A stretch of DNA of 64,000 bases from positions 453,306-517,305 of the forward strand of contig NZ_LMLU01000005.1 in assembly GCF_001422665.1 (NCBI RefSeq), in the 5' to 3' direction. Under the pieces are notes generated by a model that made no database searches, had not been told where the DNA came from, and saw only the letters and a list, made by a program, of their open reading frames with translations. Positions 9,308-17,447 of the stretch are shown piece by piece. The translations under genes and the position numbers were made by a program. The number at the start of each line of letters is the position of its first letter. Position 1 is the first letter of the stretch. Origin of the DNA: Arthrobacter sp. Leaf234. GTDB lineage: Bacteria; Actinomycetota; Actinomycetes; Actinomycetales; Micrococcaceae.

Positions 9308-9404
9308 CCGGGTGATCGCGCACGGAAGCGGTCCTGGTGACGCCCTCCGGGTGCGGCGGGGGACCCGCGTACCGGCGGGAAGCGGTAGCCGGGCGCCGGT
9401 GGAC

Positions 9405-9899
9405 TCAGGCCTGCGAGCGCCCGTAGGCCGGGTCCACGGCTTCGGGAGAGAGACCCATGAGTTCCGCGGTCTGCTCCACCACGACATCGTGCACCAGCTC
9501 GTTGACCGGCATGAGCGACTTGGCAGCCATGAGGACCGGGTGCCGGTAGATGGTGATGACGGCGGGCCGGCCGGGAGCGGCCGGGGTGCACGAGCCGAGC
9601 AGGTCCTTCAGCTCGTCGGCGGTCATCTCCTCGAGGCCGTCCGGGATCTCCTGCACCACGATCTGGAGGTCGTGGATACGCTCGCCCCACAGCCGCTCGA
9701 GTCGCTGCGCGGACTCCATCACCCAGTCGTCGAACTGCTCGGACCGGGAGCGTGATCCCGGGAGGTGGGGCGGGAGCAGCGTCCCGCGCATCCCACGGCC
9801 CCGCCGGTTACGGCGGCGTTCGTAGAAGGACCTCGCGGGACGTCCCTCGGCGGACGACGGATCGGTCAGATTGACCGAAAAAGTGGGCTCATCCTGCAT
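9405..9899 (-). CDS. Metallopeptidase-family (zincin-like) protein with degenerate active site
   Basis: 164-residue protein. The middle (FDDWVMESAQRLERLWGERI, then VQEIPDGLEE) and the order of neighbours match the actinobacterial minigluzincin-type 'metallopeptidase family protein' found beside DUF3499. In that family the C-terminal helix carries HExxH for zinc; here the equivalent segment reads DVVVEQTAELMGL, so both histidines and the catalytic glutamate position are replaced. I therefore call it a fold relative without evidence for protease activity. The first 55 residues are basic and probably disordered. The ATG at 9899 is the natural start. It faces DUF3499 divergently across about 110 bp. 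Role unknown. Confidence 0.7.
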   Translation of the reverse strand: MQDEPTFSVNLTDPSSAEGRPARSFYERRRNRRGRGMRGTLLPPHLPGSRSRSEQFDDWVMESAQRLERLWGERIHDLQIVVQEIPDGLEEMTADELKDLLGSCTPAAPGRPAVITIYRHPVLMAAKSLMPVNELVHDVVVEQTAELMGLSPEAVDPAYGRSQA

Positions 9900-9995
9900 G
9901 TAAAGACTCTAAGCCTTCGATCACGGGCCCGCACTCCATCGGTCGGCGGACACCGGGCGGGTGCGCCGGTGGCGGCCGATGATCTCGCAGGCCGG

Positions 9996-10001
9996 TAGGC
10001 T
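9996..10001 (+). promoter_or_regulatory. -10 box, likely leaderless DUF3499 transcript
   Basis: TAGGCT ends 8 bases before the GTG at 10010, so transcription should begin at or beside the start codon. Confidence 0.5.
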
Positions 10002-10009
10002 TGCCGATC

Positions 10010-10393
10010 GTGGGATCACTCCGTCAATGCTCCAGATCAGCCTGCCAGCGGTCGGCGGTTGCCACTCTGACCTATGTCTACGGTGACTCCACCGCCGTCC
10101 TCGGCCCGCTGGCCACCTACGCCGAGCCGCACACGTACGACCTCTGCGCCATCCACGCTGAACGACTGACCGTCCCGCGCGGATGGGAGGTCGTCCGACT
10201 GACCCTTCCCGATGCCGTGCCCGAGCACAATTCGGACGATCTGCTGGCGCTCGCGGACGCCGTCCGCGAAGCCGCGGCGGAGCCAACCGCCGAGCCGGCC
10301 GTACCCCAGCAGCGGGGCAGCAGGGCCCCGATGGAACCGCCCGCGGGCGCCGGTCCCCGCCGCGGCCACCTCAGGATCCTCCGGGAGCCCTGA
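10010..10393 (+). CDS. DUF3499 family protein
   Basis: 127-residue cytosolic protein typical of the actinobacterial DUF3499 family. Conserved features are CSRSACQRSAVATLTYVY at the start, DSTAVLGPLATYAEPHTYDLC in the middle, HAERLTVPRGWEVVRL after it, and a variable acidic/proline-rich tail. The cysteine and histidine pattern (two Cys near residues 6 and 11, then Cys-x2-His) suggests a structural metal site. I chose GTG at 10010 over TTG at 10001 because the protein then begins with GSLRQCSR as usual and a TAGGCT -10 box fits a leaderless start. Function is unknown. In many relatives a phosphomannomutase gene follows immediately; here it does not. Confidence 0.85.
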   Translation: MGSLRQCSRSACQRSAVATLTYVYGDSTAVLGPLATYAEPHTYDLCAIHAERLTVPRGWEVVRLTLPDAVPEHNSDDLLALADAVREAAAEPTAEPAVPQQRGSRAPMEPPAGAGPRRGHLRILREP

Positions 10394-10455
10394 GGCAGGT
10401 CCCGCGGTCGTCGGACAAGGAGTCCGTCGATTGAGGCCGTCGGAAGGCCCCGCGG

Positions 10456-10461
10456 TAGAAT
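10456..10461 (+). promoter_or_regulatory. Putative -10 box for Trm112-like gene
   Basis: TAGAAT lies 37 bases before the ATG at 10499, in the 105-bp gap after DUF3499. No clear -35 element. Confidence 0.35.
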
Positions 10462-10498
10462 CGACGGAGTGTCTCCATCCCCGAGCGAAAGCTGAACC

Positions 10499-10690
10499 AT
10501 GGCGCATCTCCCAGCACGGCTGCTCGACGTCCTCCGGTGTCCCGTGACGGGCGCGAAGCTCATCCAGGACGGTGACGTGCTCAGGTCGGCTTCGCCGGGG
10601 CCCGACGGCGAGACCCCTACCTACGGGCTCGACGAAGGCATCCCGGTGCTTCTCCGCGCCGAACTACTGGACGGTGCCGCCCGCTCCTGA
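10499..10690 (+). CDS. Trm112-family small zinc-ribbon-like protein
   Basis: 63-residue protein beginning with LLDVLRCPVTGAKL and ending with a LDEGIPVLLRAEL segment, the two ends of the Trm112/YcaR fold (core 'L..L.CP..g..L' and 'I.dGIPvlL'). Family members in eukaryotes activate methyltransferases; the bacterial proteins are of uncertain role. Only one cysteine remains, so the zinc site of eukaryotic Trm112 is absent, as in most bacterial members. The gene stands between DUF3499 and ahcY. A link to methylation through the neighbouring S-adenosylhomocysteine hydrolase is attractive but is inference from proximity only. Confidence 0.8.
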   Translation: MAHLPARLLDVLRCPVTGAKLIQDGDVLRSASPGPDGETPTYGLDEGIPVLLRAELLDGAARS

Positions 10691-10757
10691 CGACGGAAGC
10701 ATCCCCGTGAGCAGCACGGCCCCGCACACTCCGAACCACAGCTAGGAACCGCAGACC

Positions 10758-12257
10758 ATGACGTTCGACTTCAAAGTTGCCAACCTCTCGCTCGCCGAGG
10801 CGGGGCGCCACCAGATCCGCCTGGCGGAACACGAGATGCCGGGCCTGATGGCCCTCCGCGAGGAGTTCGCCGACGCGCAGCCCCTCGCCGGCGCGCGGAT
10901 CGCTGGTTCGCTGCACATGACCGTGCAGACCGCCGTCCTCATCGAGACGCTGACCTCCCTCGGTGCCGAGGTCCGCTGGGCCTCGTGCAACATCTTCTCG
11001 ACGCAGGACGAGGCCGCCGCAGCCGTCGTCGTCGGAACGGGCACCGCGGACGAGCCCGCCGGCGTCCCCGTGTTCGCCTGGAAGAACGAGACCCTCGAGG
11101 ACTACTGGTGGACCGCCACGCAGATCCTCACCTGGCCCGGCCAGGCGCAGGGACTCGGCCCCAACATGATCCTCGACGACGGCGGGGACGCGACCATGCT
11201 GGTGCACAAGGGCGCGGAGTTCGAGGCACTCGGGGCGGTTCCGGCCAACCCGCAGGAGGGCGACGCCGACTACTCCCACGAGTACACCGTCTTCCTCGAC
11301 ACCGTCCGCTCGACCTTCGAGTCGGAGCCGCACAAGTGGACGACGATCGCCGCCGGCATCAAGGGCGTGACCGAGGAGACGACGACGGGCGTGCACCGCC
11401 TGTACCAGCTCGCGGCCCAGGGCAAGCTCCTGTTCCCGGCCATCAACGTCAACGACTCCGTGACGAAGTCGAAGTTCGACAACAAGTACGGCATCCGCCA
11501 CTCGCTCCCCGACGGGCTGAACCGGGCGACGGACGTGCTCATCGGTGGCAAGGTCGCCGTCGTCTGCGGCTACGGTGACGTGGGCAAGGGCGCAGCCGAG
11601 GCGCTGCGTGGCCAGGGCGCCCGCGTCATCGTCACGGAGATCGACCCGATCTGCGCACTGCAGGCGGCGATGGACGGCTACCAGGTGACCACGCTCGAGA
11701 AGGTCCTCGACCAGGGCGACATCTTCATCACCACCACGGGCAACAAGGACGTCATCATGGCGCGCCACATGGCGGGCATGAAGCACCAGGCGATCGTCGG
11801 GAACATCGGCCACTTCGACAACGAGATCGACATCGCCGGGCTCGCCCGCATCTCCGGGGTCGAGAAGATCGAGATCAAGCCCCAGGTGCACGAGTGGGTC
11901 ATCCCGGCGAACGAGGCCGAGGGTGTCGAGCAGCACTCGATCATCATGCTCTCGGAGGGTCGGCTGCTGAACCTCGGCAACGCGACCGGCCACCCCTCGT
12001 TCGTCATGAGCAACTCCTTCGCCAACCAGACCATCGCGCAGATCGAGCTGTACACGAAGTTCGAGCAGGATGACGCCGAGGGCAAGCGCGAGTACGAGAA
12101 CGAGGTGTACGTCCTGCCGAAGATCCTCGACGAGAAGGTCGCCAGGCTCCACCTCGACGCACTCGGGGTCGAGCTGACGGAACTCACCAAGGGCCAGGCC
12201 GAGTACCTCGACATCGATGCCGCCGGGCCGTACAAGCCGGAGCAGTACCGCTACTGA
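10758..12257 (+). CDS. ahcY: Adenosylhomocysteinase
   Basis: Cytosolic NAD-dependent enzyme that splits S-adenosylhomocysteine into homocysteine and adenosine, relieving inhibition of methyltransferases. The 499-residue length is normal for the actinobacterial form. Visible motifs are the N-terminal [29 protein letters not shown], the substrate-domain [14 protein letters not shown], the NAD loop GYGDVGKG at about residues 270-277, and the invariant C-terminal KPEQYRY that contacts NAD of the partner subunit. The ATG at 10758 is the only sensible start. No SAH riboswitch core is apparent in the 67-base upstream gap. A short hairpin follows the gene. Confidence 0.97.
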   Translation: MTFDFKVANLSLAEAGRHQIRLAEHEMPGLMALREEFADAQPLAGARIAGSLHMTVQTAVLIETLTSLGAEVRWASCNIFSTQDEAAAAVVVGTGTADEPAGVPVFAWKNETLEDYWWTATQILTWPGQAQGLGPNMILDDGGDATMLVHKGAEFEALGAVPANPQEGDADYSHEYTVFLDTVRSTFESEPHKWTTIAAGIKGVTEETTTGVHRLYQLAAQGKLLFPAINVNDSVTKSKFDNKYGIRHSLPDGLNRATDVLIGGKVAVVCGYGDVGKGAAEALRGQGARVIVTEIDPICALQAAMDGYQVTTLEKVLDQGDIFITTTGNKDVIMARHMAGMKHQAIVGNIGHFDNEIDIAGLARISGVEKIEIKPQVHEWVIPANEAEGVEQHSIIMLSEGRLLNLGNATGHPSFVMSNSFANQTIAQIELYTKFEQDDAEGKREYENEVYVLPKILDEKVARLHLDALGVELTELTKGQAEYLDIDAAGPYKPEQYRY

Positions 12258-12258
12258 T

Positions 12259-12276
12259 CGCCGGATCCGTCCGGCG
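12259..12276 (+). terminator. Possible terminator hairpin after ahcY
   Basis: CGCCGGA (12259-12265) pairs perfectly with TCCGGCG (12270-12276) around a 4-base loop, directly after the ahcY stop. There is no T-tract, so termination is plausible but unproven. Confidence 0.4.
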
Positions 12277-12378
12277 TATCGACGGGTCGGCAGCCGCCGG
12301 AGTCCGAGGGCTCTGGCAGCGGCCGAATCGTTGTCGGAAACGGGCCGGTACCTGCGGAACCCGGCAGCGGCCGTCGCG

Positions 12379-12384
12379 TAAAAT
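12379..12384 (+). promoter_or_regulatory. Putative -10 box for the L,D-transpeptidase
   Basis: TAAAAT lies 32 bases before the ATG at 12417, giving a leader of about 25 bases. Confidence 0.45.
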
Positions 12385-12416
12385 CGCTGGGGGCAGCTAC
12401 GGTGAGGGGCACACGC

Positions 12417-13754
12417 ATGCGCATGAAACAGGAGTCCGGCAGGGATGCGGCACGCCGTAAGGGCTGGAAGGTCGCGGCGATCGGCGCTGCCGCGGTCGTG
12501 GTGATCGGCGGTGGCGTGGGCATCGCCACGGCGTCGCCCTGGGACGACGGGACGCCGTCGTCCTCGTCCGGCCCCTCGTCAGCACCTTCGTCGACATCGC
12601 CCACCTCGGCCGGAGCCGGTGCCGATCCCACGGCCGGCACCTCGCCGAAGCCCGCCGACCCTTCGGTGACCACAGCAGCCCCGGCACCGGACGCCGCGCA
12701 GCTCATCGTCGGTCTCACCCCGACCGATCAGGCCTACTCCGTGAATCCGGCCACCGTCGCCGCGATCACCGTCACGGGTGGCACCCTGGAGGCGGTCGAG
12801 CTCGTCCCGCGACTGGGCGGAACCGCTGTCGCCGGCGAGATCTCCGCGGAGGGCGGCTCCTGGACGGCGACCGAGCGCCTCGCCTTCAACACCGAGTACG
12901 TGTTCTCCTACACGGTCCGCGACTCCGCCGGCCGGTCCCAACGGCAGACCTCGTCCTTCGTGACCGTCGAACCCGCCAATGAAGCGGATGCCGCGATGTT
13001 CCCGCGTGACGGCAGCACCGTCGGCACCGGCCAGCCGCTCGAATTCACGTTCAGTGAGCCCGTCGTGAACCGGGCCGAGGTGGAGAAGGCCATCACCGTG
13101 ACGAGTACGAGTGGCCAGCCGGGCGCCTTCTACTGGATCTCCGACACCAAGGTCCGCTACCGGCCGGAGACCTTCTGGGCCCCGAACAGCACCATCACGG
13201 TCACCGCGAACCTCTTCGGTGTCGACCTCGGCAACGGCATGATCGGCAACGGTGACACCGCCATGACGGTGAAGACCCACAACACGCGGCTCGCCGTCGT
13301 CGACAACGCCACGAAGACCATGAACGTCTACCTCGACGGGACGCTGGACCGCACCTTCCCCGTGACGCTCGGCACCGAGGACTGGCCGTCCACCGAGGGC
13401 TACATGGTGGTCATGGAACACTACGAGTCGACGAGGTTCACGGCCGAGTCGATCGGGTTGAAGCCGGGCGATCCCGCCTACTACCCGCCGACGGTGGTGA
13501 ACCACGCCAGCAGGCTCAGCCTGGGCGGTGCCTTCGTGCACGAAGCGCTCCCCGCCGCGCAGGTGGCGCTCGGCAGCATCAACGTCTCACACGGCTGCAT
13601 CGGCATGTCGCCCGAGGGCGCCGAGTACTTCTACAACACCTTCGGCCCGGGCGACGTGGTGCAGATCCTGAACACCGACTACGGACCCATGTACGTGTGG
13701 GACGGGTTCGGCGACTGGAACGTCCCGTGGAACGAGTGGGTCAACCAGCCCTAG
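12417..13754 (+). CDS. L,D-transpeptidase with Ig-like domains
   Basis: 445-residue membrane-anchored cell-wall enzyme that makes 3-3 peptidoglycan cross-links. Order: short basic N-terminus, one signal/anchor helix at about residues 18-38, a Ser/Thr/Pro-rich linker to about 95, two Ig-like beta domains, then the YkuD catalytic domain from about 290. The catalytic motif SHGCIGMS sits near residue 390, with the nucleophile cysteine at about 394 and the upstream histidine of GGAFVHEAL. A C-terminal WNVPWNEWV segment is typical of mycobacterial and related enzymes. I chose ATG at 12417 because GAGGGG ends 7 bases before it; GTG 12402 and ATG 12423 are alternatives. The stop shares the palindrome CTAG with the stop of the convergent RDD gene. 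Confidence 0.92.
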   Translation: MRMKQESGRDAARRKGWKVAAIGAAAVVVIGGGVGIATASPWDDGTPSSSSGPSSAPSSTSPTSAGAGADPTAGTSPKPADPSVTTAAPAPDAAQLIVGLTPTDQAYSVNPATVAAITVTGGTLEAVELVPRLGGTAVAGEISAEGGSWTATERLAFNTEYVFSYTVRDSAGRSQRQTSSFVTVEPANEADAAMFPRDGSTVGTGQPLEFTFSEPVVNRAEVEKAITVTSTSGQPGAFYWISDTKVRYRPETFWAPNSTITVTANLFGVDLGNGMIGNGDTAMTVKTHNTRLAVVDNATKTMNVYLDGTLDRTFPVTLGTEDWPSTEGYMVVMEHYESTRFTAESIGLKPGDPAYYPPTVVNHASRLSLGGAFVHEALPAAQVALGSINVSHGCIGMSPEGAEYFYNTFGPGDVVQILNTDYGPMYVWDGFGDWNVPWNEWVNQP

Positions 13755-14590
13755 GACCCGTCCACGGTCCTGCCGGAAGGCTCCGCGCGCTCGCCGAACG
13801 GCAGCGTGTGGAGCCTTCTCGCTGTCGCCTCCGCCCGCTCGCGCTGGCGCAGCATCGAGGCGTAGTCCCGGTCCCGACGCGCCGCGATCACGGCGTGCAC
13901 GAACTCCTCCGGGTGCGTGTCCGACGGCGGTGCCGGGGAGACGTGGTGGCTCGCCTCGGCTGCCAGGTCGAGTGCGAGGGTGTGCCGCGCCTGCGGGGTC
14001 AGTTTGGGCGCCTGGGAGAGGAACTGCGACATCCGGCGGGCGAGGGCATCGGGCAGCCGCCCGATGTCCGCGGTCGCCGACCACTCCTGCAACCGCGGCG
14101 GCATGACCGCCAGGGCACGTGGCCTCGCGACAACCCGCTCCCGCATGGCGTAGGTCCCGGCCAGGAGGTCACCGAGCCGCTTCGAGCGCTCGTTGAACAG
14201 CGAGACGAGGAACGCGAGCGAGCCACCCAGCATGTAGATCTCGAGGATCGCCAGCATGCCCCGGATGAACGCGTGCCGGAACCGGATGGCCCCGCCGTCG
14301 TCGCGCACGATCCGCAGCCCCATCACCAGCCGACCCAGCGATTTGCCGCGCGTCAGGGTCTCCACGGTCACCGGCACGACGACGAGGAGCATGACCACGA
14401 GGACGAGCAGCAGGGCCGTGGTCAGCGCCTCGTCGAGCACACCCCCGAAGACGTTGCCCACCAGGAGGACCAGGAGGATCGCGACGACGAACTGGGCGAT
14501 GATGTCGATGAGCACGCTCAGTCCCCGCGCCGCGAATCCTGCCGGCTTCAGTTCGAGGACGACGGCCTCCCCGGTGACGACCGAACTCAT
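13751..14590 (-). CDS. RDD family membrane protein
   Basis: 279-residue membrane protein of the RDD (transport-associated) family. The diagnostic residues are GFAARGLSVLIDIIAQF (arginine and aspartate of helix 1) and a GKSLGRLVMGLRIV segment before the third helix; four hydrophobic segments occupy roughly residues 20-165. The last 110 residues are soluble and contain a RLPDALARRMSQFL helix. Function is unknown; RDD proteins have been linked to ion exchange. The ATG at 14590 follows GGGGGT; upstream in-frame codons to 14737 overlap the divergent promoter and are not credible. It is divergent from the SpoIIM gene, and the same pair often accompanies MoxR/DUF58/transglutaminase operons, one of which lies 10 kb away. 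Confidence 0.88.
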   Translation of the reverse strand: MSSVVTGEAVVLELKPAGFAARGLSVLIDIIAQFVVAILLVLLVGNVFGGVLDEALTTALLLVLVVMLLVVVPVTVETLTRGKSLGRLVMGLRIVRDDGGAIRFRHAFIRGMLAILEIYMLGGSLAFLVSLFNERSKRLGDLLAGTYAMRERVVARPRALAVMPPRLQEWSATADIGRLPDALARRMSQFLSQAPKLTPQARHTLALDLAAEASHHVSPAPPSDTHPEEFVHAVIAARRDRDYASMLRQRERAEATARRLHTLPFGERAEPSGRTVDGS

Positions 14591-14633
14591 GACTACCCCC
14601 TGATCACCGGCCGCGGACGCGGCGTGTCCACCC

Positions 14634-14639
14634 AGCCTA
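14634..14639 (-). promoter_or_regulatory. -10 box for the RDD gene
   Basis: On the minus strand the sequence is TAGGCT, about 44 bases from the ATG at 14590, leaving a leader of around 35 bases that holds the GGGGGT ribosome site. Confidence 0.45.
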
Positions 14640-14705
14640 GCGGCGCCGCCGACGGCGCCACCGTGCCCTCGCCGGCGACCCCCTGGCCCGCGCGTCCGCG
14701 GGCTA

Positions 14706-14711
14706 TAGGGT
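14706..14711 (+). promoter_or_regulatory. -10 box, likely leaderless SpoIIM transcript
   Basis: TAGGGT within TATAGGGT ends 6 bases before the ATG at 14718. Confidence 0.5.
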
Positions 14712-14717
14712 GGGCGC

Positions 14718-15710
14718 ATGGACGTTGACGCATTCATCGCCGTGCACCGCAGCGACTGGCAACGCCTGGACGACCTCGTGCGTCGCCGGCGGCTCGACGG
14801 GGCCGAGTCGGACGAGTTGCTGGTGCTCTACCAGCGCGTGTCGACGCACCTGTCGATCATCCGGTCCGTCGATCCGGAGAGTGCGCTGTCCGGTGCGCTC
14901 TCGACCCGGCTCTCGCGGGCCAGGACCCGCTTCACGGGTGCCCGCTCGAACGTCATGGAGGACGTGGCGCAGTTCTTCGTCATCTCCCTGCCTGCTGCCT
15001 TCTACCGCATCCGCTGGCTCACCGCCGCGGTGGGCGTGATCTTCATCGCCGTCACGTGGCTCTACGCCGCCTGGGTGGTGAACACGCCGGGCGTCATCCC
15101 CGCGCTCGGGACGGACGAGGACCTCCGACAGTTCGTCGAGGAGGACTTCGTCAACTACTACTCCGAGAACCCGGCGGCCTCGTTCGCCGGGCTGGTCTGG
15201 ACCAACAACGCCTGGATCGCCCTGCAGGCCGTGGCCTTCGGCGTCACGGGGATCTGGCCTGCCTTCATCCTGTACCAGAACGCCCAGGGCATCGGTCTGG
15301 CCGCGGGCATGATGGCCTCCTACGATCGGCTCGACGTCTTCTTCGTCTACATCCTGCCGCACGGCTTCATGGAGCTCACGGCCGTCTTCATCGCCGCCGC
15401 CGCGGGCCTCCGGATCTTCTGGGCGTGGGTGGCACCCGGCCGTCGGCCCCGCTCCGCCGCCCTGGCCGAGGAGGGGCGCGCCCTGATCACGGTGGCGCTC
15501 GGGCTGGTGCTCGTGCTCCTCGTCTCGGGCCTCGTCGAAGGTTTCGTGACACCGAGCCCCCTGCCTGCCTGGCTCCGCCTCGGCATCGGGTTCCTCGTCT
15601 TCGCCGCCTACTGGGCGTACACGCTGATCCTGGGACGACGGGCCGTCGCGGCCGGGCACCGCGGAGACCTCGGCGTCGTCGACCGGGGAGACGCCGTCAT
15701 CACCGCCTGA
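14718..15710 (+). CDS. SpoIIM-like (DUF95) membrane protein
   Basis: 330-residue polytopic membrane protein of the stage II sporulation protein M family. The N-terminal 90 residues are soluble and helical (RLDDLVRRRRLDG, then VSTHLSIIRS); about six hydrophobic helices follow from residue 95, including LPHGFMELTAVFIAAAAGLRI, the conserved G-x-x-E-L region of the family. In sporulators SpoIIM takes part in peptidoglycan degradation during engulfment; in non-sporulating actinobacteria the role is unknown and probably concerns envelope remodelling. The ATG at 14718 is the first of the conserved N-terminus, and a TAGGGT box 6 bases upstream suggests a leaderless message. It is divergent from RDD. 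Confidence 0.88.
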   Translation: MDVDAFIAVHRSDWQRLDDLVRRRRLDGAESDELLVLYQRVSTHLSIIRSVDPESALSGALSTRLSRARTRFTGARSNVMEDVAQFFVISLPAAFYRIRWLTAAVGVIFIAVTWLYAAWVVNTPGVIPALGTDEDLRQFVEEDFVNYYSENPAASFAGLVWTNNAWIALQAVAFGVTGIWPAFILYQNAQGIGLAAGMMASYDRLDVFFVYILPHGFMELTAVFIAAAAGLRIFWAWVAPGRRPRSAALAEEGRALITVALGLVLVLLVSGLVEGFVTPSPLPAWLRLGIGFLVFAAYWAYTLILGRRAVAAGHRGDLGVVDRGDAVITA

Positions 15711-15820
15711 TCCCACCGCAGTGGAGTGCCGGGGAGTCTCCGGGCCGCGCGCGGGCATGCCCGGTATGGTCGGATGACGCCGACCGAGTGCCGGCGGGCA
15801 TCGAACGAGGAGACAGCGCA

Positions 15821-17341
15821 GTGGCAGAGACCGAGAGTACCCGAGCAGCGGCCGGCGAGCGGCGACCGGACCACGACGACGCCGGGGCGGGTCTCGGCAC
15901 CGACGAGGCCTCGTCCGCGGCCGGCGATGACCGCAGCGCCGGTCCCGGTGCCGACGATGCCTCGTCCACCGGCCCGCGGTCCGGCGCCACCGATGCATCG
16001 GTGTCCGACTACGGCGGGATCGCCCAGCGTCACACCCTGCCCATGCGGAGGGCGTCGACCATGCCCGACGTCCCGGGCAGCCACGACGGGGAGGCGGAAC
16101 GGGAGCGGGCGTCCGGTATCCCCGTTCCGGCTGATGCGTCGGCCATGGACGCGTCTCCGTCGACAGCCGTCACTCCGACCGTCGATCCTGCCGGCGAGGG
16201 AACGTCGTCGGGCGACGCCCCACGGGAGGGGCCGCCGGCTGACGACCGCCACACGGCCGGCTTGACCGGCGTCGCTCCGACCGCTGCAGGGGCGGCGGCA
16301 GGGTCCATCGCCGGTGCATCGACGGCCGCGGGGTCGCCCGCAACCGGGTCGCCTGCGACCGGGTCCCCGGTCGCCGGGTCGTCTGCTGCAGGGCGGGCCG
16401 TGAGCGGCTCGTCCGACACGGGCCGTGCATCGACGGCTGCGGCACAGACTGCACCGGACGATTCGCCGGACGACTCCCCGAACAACTCGCCGGACGGTCG
16501 GGAGCGGCCCCGATCCAGGGTCGAGCCCACGACCGACACCGGTGCGCTGTCGGTCCGGCCACCGGACGAGGACGTCGCCCGCCGGGCCGCGGTCCGGGAC
16601 CAGGCCGTCTTGGCGAAGCCGGCCCTCCCGCGCTTCCTGCAGGTCGTCGTCGCCCTGTTCTTCCCCGTCATCGTCGTCGCTGCCGCCGTCCGCGCCGTCG
16701 CGACGTCGTCCTTCCTGTGGCTCGAGTACAACCGGCCGGGGTTCCCCGCCGACCAGTTCGGGTTCTCGCTCGACGATCGGATGACGTACGGCTCCTACGC
16801 GCTGGACTACGTCCTGAACTTCGCGCCGCCCCGCTACCTCGGCGGGCTCGTGACGCCCGAGGGGGAACCGCTGTTCCTCGAGTCGGAGGTCGGGCACATG
16901 GCCGATGTGAAGGGGGTCCTCGGGCTGTCCTTCTTCATCGCGCTGGTGATGTTCGTCCTGGCCGTGATCGCGTGCGTGTATCTCGCCCGGCGGTACAAGG
17001 GCGGCATCAGGCGAGCGCTGTTCTCGGGGGCGGTCCTCACGCTGGTCGGGATCGTCGCGCTCACGGTGCTGGCGGTCATCGGATGGCAGACGTTCTTCAC
17101 CCAGGTGCACGCCCTGTTCTTCGCTGACGGGACGTGGACGTTCCGGGTCGACGACACGCTCATCCGCCTGTTCCCCGAACAGTTCTGGACCGATTCGGCC
17201 GTGACCATCGCGGTCCTCGTCCTCGCGGCGACGATCCTCACGCTCGTGGCGACGTGGCCGACGAAGGCGCGCCGTGATCGCTCGATGCTCGCCCAGGACG
17301 CCGCCCAGGCCAGGTACCGCGAGGCGCTGGAGAAGTCCTGA
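15821..17341 (+). CDS. TIGR01906 (DUF1461) family membrane protein with long disordered N-terminus
   Basis: 506-residue protein. The C-terminal half (from about residue 275) has four hydrophobic helices with FLWLEYNRPGFP after the first and an extracellular segment containing a conserved HMADVKGVL motif, which identifies the TIGR01906/DUF1461 family of integral membrane proteins. The first 260 residues are unusually long and disordered, made of Ala, Ser, Pro, Gly, Thr and Asp, with repeats of the form G-S-P-A-T around residues 168-185. I chose GTG at 15821, which has GAGGAGA 9 bases upstream. Function is unknown. A hairpin terminator follows about 70 bases after the stop. Confidence 0.82.
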   Translation: MAETESTRAAAGERRPDHDDAGAGLGTDEASSAAGDDRSAGPGADDASSTGPRSGATDASVSDYGGIAQRHTLPMRRASTMPDVPGSHDGEAERERASGIPVPADASAMDASPSTAVTPTVDPAGEGTSSGDAPREGPPADDRHTAGLTGVAPTAAGAAAGSIAGASTAAGSPATGSPATGSPVAGSSAAGRAVSGSSDTGRASTAAAQTAPDDSPDDSPNNSPDGRERPRSRVEPTTDTGALSVRPPDEDVARRAAVRDQAVLAKPALPRFLQVVVALFFPVIVVAAAVRAVATSSFLWLEYNRPGFPADQFGFSLDDRMTYGSYALDYVLNFAPPRYLGGLVTPEGEPLFLESEVGHMADVKGVLGLSFFIALVMFVLAVIACVYLARRYKGGIRRALFSGAVLTLVGIVALTVLAVIGWQTFFTQVHALFFADGTWTFRVDDTLIRLFPEQFWTDSAVTIAVLVLAATILTLVATWPTKARRDRSMLAQDAAQARYREALEKS

Positions 17342-17410
17342 CCCGTCGTCCTCGCCGGACGTGGCACGCCGCGTGCCGGACCCGGCCGGACTCCGCCGTG
17401 GACAGGGCGC

Positions 17411-17447
17411 ACCCCTCCTTCGGGGCCGCGGGCCCCAAAGGGGGGGT
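17411..17447. terminator. Bidirectional hairpin terminator between TIGR01906 and acyl-CoA ligase genes
   Basis: A 17-base arm at 17411-17427 pairs with 17431-17447 around a GCG loop, with one wobble pair and one mismatch. It lies exactly between two convergent stop codons, touching the ligase stop at 17447. T-tracts are absent, as often in high-GC genomes. Confidence 0.7.

Noticed and set aside
10691..10757. SAH riboswitch before ahcY
   Set aside because: The 67-base gap is short and lacks the conserved SAH aptamer sequence.
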